A stretch of DNA of 64,000 nucleotides from Mycobacterium simiae (lineage in GTDB: Bacteria > Actinomycetota > Actinomycetes > Mycobacteriales > Mycobacteriaceae): the NCBI RefSeq assembly GCF_010727605.1, contig NZ_AP022568.1, positions 4,774,001 to 4,838,000 of the forward strand. Direction: 5' to 3'. This document shows, piece by piece, positions 57,898 through 64,000 of the stretch; position 1 is the first letter of the stretch, and every line of letters begins with the position of its first letter. A program made the translations under genes and the position numbers. The notes under the pieces were generated by a model. That model was not told the origin of the DNA. It ran no database searches and saw only the letters and a list, made by a program, of their open reading frames with translations.

Positions 57898-58523
57898 ATT
57901 GCGGCGCCAAGCTGCAGACGCTCCCCGTCACGATTGTGCGGTTCCTAGTCGCCACCCATCCTCTCGGGCCGTCCTCGCGCACGTGGGCGGCACGACGCGC
58001 ATAAGCCAAGGATCAACCGGATCGGGCTCAGGCCACAGTGATTCGACCCCACGGCGGCCCCGAGGGGGCGGGGTAGCCGGTTTCGGGATGTCCGGAGGAG
58101 TCGGCATCGTCATTGAATGGCGGCCCTCCCGCCGAATGAGGCGCGCCGATGACACGTTTTCGCAATGCGAAAAAGAAATTCCTAAAGTGAATTCTATCTA
58201 ACGAAACAGCGAACGATAGATGTACGCTCTCAATATGCCGTTGACCGACGGCAGTCCGATGGCTGCCCACATCGTCATGCCGCTGGAATATATTGGGGTG
58301 GGCGAGGTTTGCCTCGAACATCCATTCCGTTTGGTCGGCGGCATCGGCGTCTTCGTGGACGACGCCCATTACCGATGTCTCCTCAGAGAGACGGATCCGG
58401 CGGTCGCGCGAAGGCGTTTCTGCGCGGCGCGCCTTAATGACAGCCGCAGGCGATGGCACCTGGGGCATAGGTGATTATTCGAAGTCCGTTCGGGACGGAC
58501 TCTTGCAGAATGGAAGTCCACTC
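57898..58523. other. Intergenic region, 626 bp, no recognisable gene
   Basis: Two mutually overlapping open frames exist (58220-58474 plus; 58028-58468 minus), but neither shows a family, a signal or a convincing ribosome site. An AT-rich patch at 58155-58210 could hold the promoter of the DUF732 gene. Confidence 0.55.
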
Positions 58524-59381
58524 ATGTTCACCGGCATCCCCAGATTGACTGGCATTACCGGCCACGTCGGCATTCCGGCTGCCGCCATTGTGTTGCTAAG
58601 TGGTCCCGCACTGCTGGGCGCCGGCGCAGCAGCAGCCGACCCCAACGGTGACAAACATTTTCTGGATCTGCTCGCTGATCAAGGCATCCCCGCCATGGAG
58701 GGCGTGCCAAGCCTCGTCGACACAGCACACCAGGTCTGTCACGCGCTGGACAGCGGTATGTCGGCGCACCACGTGGTGGACGCGTTGGTCGACTATGCGG
58801 TGACCAACGATCCCAGCCAGCGCGAAATCGCGCCCGGCCGGCTCGCCCGCACCGAAGCGCGGTTCGTCATAGCGGCGGTGGGCGCATACTGCCCACACAA
58901 CCGGGAGAAGCTCAATAGCCTCGTCACCCGCGCCGACCCCCCCACCGCGGGCTGGGTTACGCCGACGCATCCGCCGGCTACCGACATCCGGCTGGTGGGT
59001 TTCCACGCCGGTGGCGCTGCGCTCACCTCGCTGATCGGCGCGATGCCGCCCGCAGGGATAGCCGACCCGAAGCCGCCGAACCTTCCGGAACCGCCACCGG
59101 TGGCGCACCTGGAAGCACCGCCGCTTCCCGTCGTGAAACCGCCTCGACCACAGCGGCCACCGCTGCCGCAACAGGAACCCCCGCGGCCGCAACAGATCCC
59201 GGCGCCGGCGCAGGCACCCGCACCAGCGCCTAGGCCGGCCGAGCAGCCGCCCAAGCCGGCCGAGCAGCTGCCGGCGCCGCCTGAGCAGCTACCCCCGCCA
59301 CCCGCGCCGGCGCCGCCGCCCCCGCCGCCACCACCGAGCACGCCACCCAAGGCACCGGGATACGTCAAGCTCGCACCCTGA
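58524..59381 (+). CDS. Secreted DUF732 protein with long proline-rich tail
   Basis: 285 residues from the ATG at 58524. Signal peptide GIPAAAIVLLSGPALLGAGA ending at AAADPNGD. A DUF732 domain follows (KHFLDLLADQGIPAMEGVPS, TAHQVCHALDSGMSAHHVVD), with two Cys likely paired. From about residue 190 the tail is nearly all Pro, Ala and Gln with short repeats (PKPAEQLPAPPEQLPPPP), as in cell-wall-associated mycobacterial proteins. Function of DUF732 unknown. Confidence 0.82.
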   Translation: MFTGIPRLTGITGHVGIPAAAIVLLSGPALLGAGAAAADPNGDKHFLDLLADQGIPAMEGVPSLVDTAHQVCHALDSGMSAHHVVDALVDYAVTNDPSQREIAPGRLARTEARFVIAAVGAYCPHNREKLNSLVTRADPPTAGWVTPTHPPATDIRLVGFHAGGAALTSLIGAMPPAGIADPKPPNLPEPPPVAHLEAPPLPVVKPPRPQRPPLPQQEPPRPQQIPAPAQAPAPAPRPAEQPPKPAEQLPAPPEQLPPPPAPAPPPPPPPPSTPPKAPGYVKLAP

Positions 59382-59437
59382 CCCGAGTCCGACGGGGCGA
59401 TTGACGGTCGATTCGTGCTCGCCGGCACGATGAGTGC

Positions 59438-60550
59438 GTGAAGCAGTTTCGAATCGACGTTCCCGACGATGTCCTCGACGATCTGCGGTCGCGCCTCGCC
59501 CACACTCGATGGCCCGAATCCGAAACTGTCGATGACTGGAGCCAGGGCATGCCCCTGGCGTACACCCGTGAGCTGGCCGACTATTGGGCCAACCAGTACG
59601 AGTGGCGGCCGCGTGAAGCCGCGCTGAACCGCTTCGACCAGTTCATCACCGACATCGATGGGCTGGACATCCATTTCATCCACCAACGATCTCCGCACCA
59701 AGACGCCTTCCCGCTGGTCATCACGCACGGCTGGCCCGGCTCAATTGTCGAGTTCCACAAGGTGATTGAGCCGCTGACGAACCCGGCATCCGGACGCGCC
59801 CAGGACGCTTTCCACGTCGTGTGCCCGTCGCTTCCCGGCTACGGCTTCTCCGGCAAGCCCAGCCGCACCGGCTGGGGCGTGGAGAAGACGGCCGAGGCCT
59901 GGGAGCAGCTCATGGGGTGCCTCGGCTACGACCGCTACGGCGCGCAAGGCGGTGACTGGGGTGCGGCGGTCACCACGCAAATCGGTCGAAACGGCGGCCA
60001 CTGCGCGGGCATTCACCTGAACATGCCCATCGGGTTGCCGGGCAACCTGGACCACCCGACCGAACAGGAGAAGGCGGCGTTGGCCGCGATGGCCAACCAC
60101 CGCAAGTGGGGCACTGGTTATTCCAAGCAGCAGTCCACCCGACCCCAGACCCTGGGCTACGGCCTGGCCGATTCACCGGTGGGCCAGCTGGCCTGGATCG
60201 TCGAGAAGTTCTGGGACTGGGCCGATTGCGACGGACACCCCGAGAACGCGGTCAGCAGAGACGAGCTGCTGGACAACGTGATGGTGTACTGGGTCACCAA
60301 CACCGCCGCATCGTCGGCGCGCATGTACTGGGAGAGCTTCCACGTCTGGGGTGGCGGCGGCCGCGTCGAAGTACCTACCGGCGTAGCCGCTTTTCCCGGC
60401 GAGCTGTTGAAGTCGCCACGGTCATGGTGCGAGGCCAGCTACAACATCACGCATTGGACCGACATGCCGCGCGGTGGGCATTTCGCCGCGTTCGAGCAGC
60501 CCGAGTTATTCGTCGAGGACATGCGCGCTTTCTTCGCCACCCTGCGCTAA
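59438..60550 (+). CDS. Epoxide hydrolase (EHN type)
   Basis: 370 residues from a GTG. N-terminal EHN module (FRIDVPDDVLDDLRSRLAHT, RWPESETVDDWSQGMPLAYT), then the alpha/beta hydrolase with HGWPGSIVEF oxyanion loop, nucleophile Asp in YGAQGGDWGAAVT, cap with the acid/base Tyr region, and late His in MPRGGHFAAFEQPE. Opens epoxides with water; mycobacteria carry several of these and the substrate is unknown. Confidence 0.88.
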   Translation: MKQFRIDVPDDVLDDLRSRLAHTRWPESETVDDWSQGMPLAYTRELADYWANQYEWRPREAALNRFDQFITDIDGLDIHFIHQRSPHQDAFPLVITHGWPGSIVEFHKVIEPLTNPASGRAQDAFHVVCPSLPGYGFSGKPSRTGWGVEKTAEAWEQLMGCLGYDRYGAQGGDWGAAVTTQIGRNGGHCAGIHLNMPIGLPGNLDHPTEQEKAALAAMANHRKWGTGYSKQQSTRPQTLGYGLADSPVGQLAWIVEKFWDWADCDGHPENAVSRDELLDNVMVYWVTNTAASSARMYWESFHVWGGGGRVEVPTGVAAFPGELLKSPRSWCEASYNITHWTDMPRGGHFAAFEQPELFVEDMRAFFATLR

Positions 60551-60554
60551 GCGT

Positions 60555-60950
60555 TCAGCTGGGCGGGGCGAAGAACTCCAGCGCGATGCCGTCGGGGTCA
60601 CGGAAACTCAAACCCGAGCCGTACGACTCGTCGACGATACCGCCGTGCGCGATGCCCAGTTCGTCGAGCCGTCTGACCCAGCTCTCCAACTCGGCGCGAT
60701 TTGCGCAGCCGAAGCCGACGTGATCGAGGCCGACGCGGTGTTCGCTGAATTTCTCGTCGGGCGCCGGCTCGTCGTGCTGATGGATGCCGAAGATCGTGCC
60801 GCCGTCGAGGAACCACACCTGGTGTCGAAAGCCGGCATCGGTGTGTTCGTCGAAGGCCGGATCGTCGCCGAGGAGATCGCGATACCAGGGGCCGCTGACC
60901 TTGAGATCGCGCACCGTGACCGCAACATGATTGAGAGCAGGAAAAGGCAT
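60555..60950 (-). CDS. VOC-family glyoxalase-like protein
   Basis: 131 residues from the ATG at 60950 (AGGAAAAGGC upstream). Two VOC modules: LNHVAVTVRDLKVSGPWYRD with candidate ligand His, GIHQHDEP, then VGLDHVGFGCANRAELESWV and FRDPDGIALEFFAP with a ligand Glu. Substrate unknown. It converges with the epoxide hydrolase gene (4 bp gap). Confidence 0.82.
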   Translation of the reverse strand: MPFPALNHVAVTVRDLKVSGPWYRDLLGDDPAFDEHTDAGFRHQVWFLDGGTIFGIHQHDEPAPDEKFSEHRVGLDHVGFGCANRAELESWVRRLDELGIAHGGIVDESYGSGLSFRDPDGIALEFFAPPS

Positions 60951-60997
60951 GCCGCCCACGGTAGTGCGCCTGCAGTGGTGCGCGGCGGGAGACCCGA

Positions 60998-61813
60998 CTA
61001 GACGATCCGCCGGCCGCGACGGGCCCGGAATCGCATGTCCCACAAATACATCCGGTAGCCAACAAGCCACACGCGGTGTGGAATGACCAGATCGGCCAGC
61101 CGCAATGCGGATAGCAACCAGCCGAACCGGCGTTGCTGACCCCGCGACCAGCCCAGTTGCATCATCGCCCGAAATTCGGGCGCCAGAAAGCCCGTCGTGG
61201 CAAACAAATTGAACGGACCCACCAGCGTACGCAACGGCGACGGCAGAAACGCCATGGCGGCCACGCCGCGCAGATGCTCACGCACCGGTGGGTCGATATG
61301 CAGCTCGTCGAGCGACCGCTTCCAATACTCGTCGAAGGCGACCCGATCCGGCGGCCACATACGCTCGGGCACCTGCAGGGTGGTGCCCAGCCGCTTGGCG
61401 TCGCGATAGACCGCGTCGGCGCTGGCCTCCTCGAGCTGTCCGTGCAGAAACTCGTGCTGATCCACGAAATAGCGGTACAGGCACGCGGCCACCCACAGCT
61501 GCAGTTTCGGGTCAAAGGCGTTGTAGGACACCGGGCTGGACGACGTGGACCGCACCTGGCGATGCACGACGTCGACCGCCTGGCGGATCATCGTGCGATC
61601 CGCCTCGGTCCCGATGGTCGCGACCGCGAGGTAGGTGCCGGTAGTCCGGGCCCGCTTGAACGGGTGCTTGTAGACGTTGCCGCTGTCCACCGGGCTCTCC
61701 AAAACGCCGTAGCCCACGCCCGGCAGGGACAGCTGCATGATCACGTTCGCCGCAGGCAGCAGTGGTGACGCGGCATTCAGCAGGTCGGCGACCCGAGTTG
61801 CCGACCGCTTCAT
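60998..61813 (-). CDS. DUF2236 (MpaB-like oxygenase) family protein (Rv2237-type)
   Basis: 271 residues from the ATG at 61813; upstream in-frame codons look non-native. DUF2236 marks: [20 protein letters not shown], then [20 protein letters not shown] and [20 protein letters not shown], with conserved His/Arg. Relatives include a haem-dependent latex-clearing oxygenase; here the reaction is unknown. Marks the return of the conserved order after the accessory stretch. Confidence 0.78.
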   Translation of the reverse strand: MKRSATRVADLLNAASPLLPAANVIMQLSLPGVGYGVLESPVDSGNVYKHPFKRARTTGTYLAVATIGTEADRTMIRQAVDVVHRQVRSTSSSPVSYNAFDPKLQLWVAACLYRYFVDQHEFLHGQLEEASADAVYRDAKRLGTTLQVPERMWPPDRVAFDEYWKRSLDELHIDPPVREHLRGVAAMAFLPSPLRTLVGPFNLFATTGFLAPEFRAMMQLGWSRGQQRRFGWLLSALRLADLVIPHRVWLVGYRMYLWDMRFRARRGRRIV

Positions 61814-61901
61814 CGCGCTTGTTGCCCCATGGGATCGAGTATGACCACGAATCGACCGCTCAGACGTTAGTTGCGCGGGAAAAGTGGGCAGTCGCAGAAC
61901 C

Positions 61902-61994
61902 ATGGGCACACTCGATACCTCCGTGCTGCTGTGGTGGGTCCTGGGCACTATCGCCGTCGTGGCGGCGGTGCTGATCGTGGTGTCGCTGGCCTAG
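61902..61994 (+). CDS. Tiny single-helix membrane protein (30 residues)
   Basis: ATG at 61902 encodes [20 protein letters not shown] followed by a further hydrophobic run and a stop just before cobD. Almost the whole peptide is one transmembrane helix with two Trp at the interface. The ribosome site is weak. Its place between Rv2237-type and cobD genes recalls a small annotated ORF there in M. tuberculosis. Real gene plausible but unproven. Confidence 0.45.
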   Translation: MGTLDTSVLLWWVLGTIAVVAAVLIVVSLA

Positions 61995-62030
61995 CGGGAC
62001 CGGCAGCCGCGCATGTGAGACGCTGCCCAG

Positions 62031-62984
62031 GTGCGTGCGAGCCGAATCCGGATCGTCGGCGTGTTGGCCGGTTGCCTGGCCGATCTCGCGGTGGGGGATC
62101 CGCGACGAGGGCATCCGGTCGCCGGATTCGGGCACACCGTGGCGCAACTCGAGCGGTTGACGTATCGCGACAGCAGGCTCGCCGGAGCGCTGCAGGTAAG
62201 CCTTGCGGTCGGCGCGGTCGGTGCGCTGGGCACGGCCGCGCAACGAAGCGTCGCTCGTAGCCCGCTGTGGTCGATCGCCGCCACGGCCGCGGCCACCTGG
62301 ATGGCACTGGGTGGAACATCCTTGGCCCGCACCGGCCGCCAGATGGCGCAGCTGCTCGACCGCGACGACGTCGAAGGCGCGCGGCAACTGCTGCCGTCGC
62401 TGTGTGGACGCGACCCCGACCGGCTGGACCGCGCCGGGCTGATCAGGGCGGCGCTGGAGTCCGTCGCCGAGAACACTTCCGACGCGCAGGTGGCGCCGTT
62501 GCTGTGGGCGAGCGTGGGCGGGGTGCCCGCCGTGCTGGTATACCGCGCGGTCAACACCCTGGACGCGATGATCGGCCACCGCTCGCCGCGCTACCTCCGG
62601 TTCGGTTGGGCGGCAGCACGATTGGATGATCTGGCAAATTATGCCCCGGCTCGGGTGACCGCGGCGCTGGCGGTTTTGTGCGCGCCGCTCGTCGGGGGAT
62701 CGCCGTCGGCCACCGTGCGCGCCTGGCACCGCGACGCGGCCCGCCATCCCAGCCCGAACGCCGGAGTCGTCGAGGCGGCGTTCGCCGGGGCGTTGGGGGT
62801 GCGGTTGGGCGGCCCCACGCACTATCACCACGAGTTGCAGATTCGCCCCACCCTCGGCGACGGCCGTCGGCCCGGCGCCGGAGACCTGCGCCGGGCGGTG
62901 GTGCTGTCGCGGCTGGTGCAGCTGGCGGCCGCCCTGAGCGTTGCGGCGGCCACGCATACGCTCGGCACCGGCAAAATGGGCTAG
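62031..62984 (+). CDS. cobD: Adenosylcobinamide-phosphate synthase CobD/CbiB
   Basis: 317 residues from a GTG. CbiB family: GVLAGCLADLAVGDPRRGHP with the PxRxHP-like start, ESVAENTSDAQVAPLLWASV, YRAVNTLDAMIGHRSPRYLR, then HPSPNAGVVEAAFAGALGVR. Four to five hydrophobic helices; acts at the membrane, amidating cobyric acid with aminopropanol (phosphate) in vitamin B12 synthesis. Equivalent to Rv2236c. Converges and overlaps by 4 bp with the SURF1 gene. Confidence 0.9.
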   Translation: MRASRIRIVGVLAGCLADLAVGDPRRGHPVAGFGHTVAQLERLTYRDSRLAGALQVSLAVGAVGALGTAAQRSVARSPLWSIAATAAATWMALGGTSLARTGRQMAQLLDRDDVEGARQLLPSLCGRDPDRLDRAGLIRAALESVAENTSDAQVAPLLWASVGGVPAVLVYRAVNTLDAMIGHRSPRYLRFGWAAARLDDLANYAPARVTAALAVLCAPLVGGSPSATVRAWHRDAARHPSPNAGVVEAAFAGALGVRLGGPTHYHHELQIRPTLGDGRRPGAGDLRRAVVLSRLVQLAAALSVAAATHTLGTGKMG

Positions 62985-63802
62985 CGCCGCCGGCCGTAGC
63001 GGTCGGCGAGTTTCTCCTCGACCGTCATCGGCGCCTCGGCCTGTTGCTTGTGCTGACGGCGCGCCCGGATTTCCGAGTAGGCAAAGTAGCCCAGCCCGAT
63101 CGGCGCCAGGATGCCGAATGAGATCCACTGGATGCCGTAGGACAGAAACGGCCCCGCGTCGAGGTGCGGCACACCGATGACGCCGAGGACGCCCGGCTGG
63201 TTTTCGACCAGCTGCAGATACGACCCGGTCAGCGGCTCCTTCGTCAGCACCGAGATCTGTTGGGTGTTGATCGAATACACCTGCTGCACACCGTCTCTGG
63301 AGAAGGGCTCCTTGTCGCGCACCAGCGGCTCGGAGTCGCGTAGCCGCGCCGTGATGGTCACGGTGTCCTGCGGCGGGCGCGGGATCGGCGGCACGTGCGA
63401 ACCCGGCTCGGGACGCACGTACCCCCGGTCGACGAGGACGGTCGGGCCGTCGTCGACGACGAACGGCACCAGCACCTCGAAGGCCTGATCGCCCTCGATC
63501 GCGCGCAACCGGGCCAGCACCTCGACGTCGGCCAGATAATGCCCTGTCGCGGTGACCCGGCGCCATTGGTCGGCCGGCGCGGACGAATCCTGCTGGGGTA
63601 GAAGGGTTTTCAGTGGCACCGGGGCGGTGTTGAGCGAGGTTTCGATCTGATGGTTCTCCCGCGACGTACGACTGTTCTTGCCCAGCTGCCATGGCGCCAG
63701 CACCATGAAGCACAGGTAGGTGAACGCGACGACCACCAGGATCAGCGCTATCCAACCCGGCCGGAGCAGGAAGGCCAGGCGCGACCGGATGTTAGGCATC
63801 AC
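62981..63802 (-). CDS. SURF1-family membrane protein (Rv2235-type)
   Basis: 273 residues; GTG at 63802 or ATG at 63799. Two transmembrane helices flank an external domain: WIALILVVVAFTYLCFMVLA near the start and WISFGILAPIGLGYFAYSEI near the end, with ATGHYLADVEVLARLRA between. SURF1 proteins help assemble cytochrome c oxidase. The start overlaps the end of ptpA, so they are probably cotranscribed. Confidence 0.88.
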   Translation of the reverse strand: MMPNIRSRLAFLLRPGWIALILVVVAFTYLCFMVLAPWQLGKNSRTSRENHQIETSLNTAPVPLKTLLPQQDSSAPADQWRRVTATGHYLADVEVLARLRAIEGDQAFEVLVPFVVDDGPTVLVDRGYVRPEPGSHVPPIPRPPQDTVTITARLRDSEPLVRDKEPFSRDGVQQVYSINTQQISVLTKEPLTGSYLQLVENQPGVLGVIGVPHLDAGPFLSYGIQWISFGILAPIGLGYFAYSEIRARRQHKQQAEAPMTVEEKLADRYGRRR

Positions 63803-64000
63803 CGTGCCCGTTTTCCGCTAACCGCTCGTCCACCCAGGCGTGCAGCCCGGGCAAGGCGGCCTCGATGACGGCCAGCACGTCCTCGAAGTCGGCCGGGTCG
63901 CCGTAGTACGGGTCCTCGACGTCGAGGGCGTAGGCCCCCGACCGCGGGTCGAACGAGCGCAGCATCCGGATCCGGTCGGGGTCGACACCCAGCTGCTGCA
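63792..64000 (-). CDS. ptpA: Low-molecular-weight protein tyrosine phosphatase PtpA, C-terminal part only
   Basis: The window ends inside the gene. The visible 68 residues include RIRMLRSFDPR and the acid/Tyr loop DVEDPYYGDPADFEDVLAVI that carries the general-acid Asp and the two Tyr of this family, then an amphipathic C-terminal helix. In M. tuberculosis PtpA (Rv2234) is exported and blocks phagosome acidification. Confidence 0.88.
   Translation of the reverse strand, partial: QQLGVDPDRIRMLRSFDPRSGAYALDVEDPYYGDPADFEDVLAVIEAALPGLHAWVDERLAENGHGDA

Noticed and set aside
58220..58474. Possible 84-residue protein upstream of the DUF732 gene
   Set aside because: No ribosome site, no family similarity, and an equally long antisense frame; not supported.
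59090..59370. Proline-rich repeats as a DNA repeat or CRISPR-like array
   Set aside because: They are codons of the DUF732 protein tail with irregular units and no spacers.

Overview
The window is a high-GC actinobacterial chromosome segment from a Mycobacterium, most likely a slow-growing nontuberculous species. Evidence: the mycolic-acid FAS-II operon (fabD-acpM-kasA-kasB-accD6) next to its regulator gene mabR and aceE; cyp124, mscR and ptpA; PPE, MmpS-like, DUF732, DUF3145 and 13E12-type proteins; and no plasmid or phage backbone. About 26-64 kb runs parallel, in inverted order, to what I recall of M. tuberculosis Rv2234-Rv2266. Locus names are comparisons from memory; no database was searched.

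Layout. 0-14 kb is an accessory and decaying stretch. A 5'-truncated F420-type oxidoreductase abuts a GGDEF/EAL gene whose 3' end is lost. Then come a GlcD-type FAD oxidase, a PknH-like pseudokinase without the catalytic Asp, a PhyH dioxygenase, a hydrolase-adenylate cyclase fusion, a P450 pseudogene with an internal deletion, and a cluster of relics (secreted-protein fusion, frameshifted HD gene, LysR tail, truncated kinase) around an intact DUF222/HNH 13E12-type gene. 14-18 kb holds a LysR gene divergent from an operon of a zinc-free MDR reductase, an intradiol dioxygenase and two carboxymuconolactone-decarboxylase-like proteins, which looks like an aromatic ring-cleavage module. 18-26 kb carries a cutinase, an ADH/SRPBCC operon, the peptidoglycan amidase Ami1, a HAD hydrolase, and an MmpS-like secreted protein translationally coupled to cyp124.

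26-34 kb has an Hsp70-like membrane protein, an SDR, a SHOCT membrane protein, the mscR/MBL pair (S-nitrosomycothiol and formaldehyde detoxification), a methyltransferase and a beta-lactamase-fold protein. 34-41 kb is a glycerolipid module: diacylglycerol kinase and an alkyl-DHAP-synthase-like flavoprotein diverge from a TetR regulator, glpD and an MHS-type transporter across a 17-bp spacer that contains a clear dyad.

41-51 kb is the core lipid block: accD6, kasB, kasA, acpM and fabD in one operon, preceded by mabR and aceE. A TTTTGT-N9-ACAAAA dyad sits in the fabD promoter, and two back-to-back perfect hairpins lie between aceE and mabR. 51-53 kb has a lipoprotein, a DUF3052 protein, AhpE and tRNA-Val. 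Immediately after the tRNA, about 8 kb of accessory DNA interrupts the conserved order: hydrolase pseudogene, orphan PPE-SHOCT, a NarL-type two-component system, a DUF732 proline-rich protein, an epoxide hydrolase and a VOC protein. Conserved order resumes with the DUF2236 protein, cobD, SURF1 and ptpA (cut by the window end).

The main theme is gene decay by deletion and frameshift concentrated in the first 14 kb, together with compact translationally coupled operons elsewhere. I did not find CRISPR arrays, intact IS transposases, integrases or rRNA.
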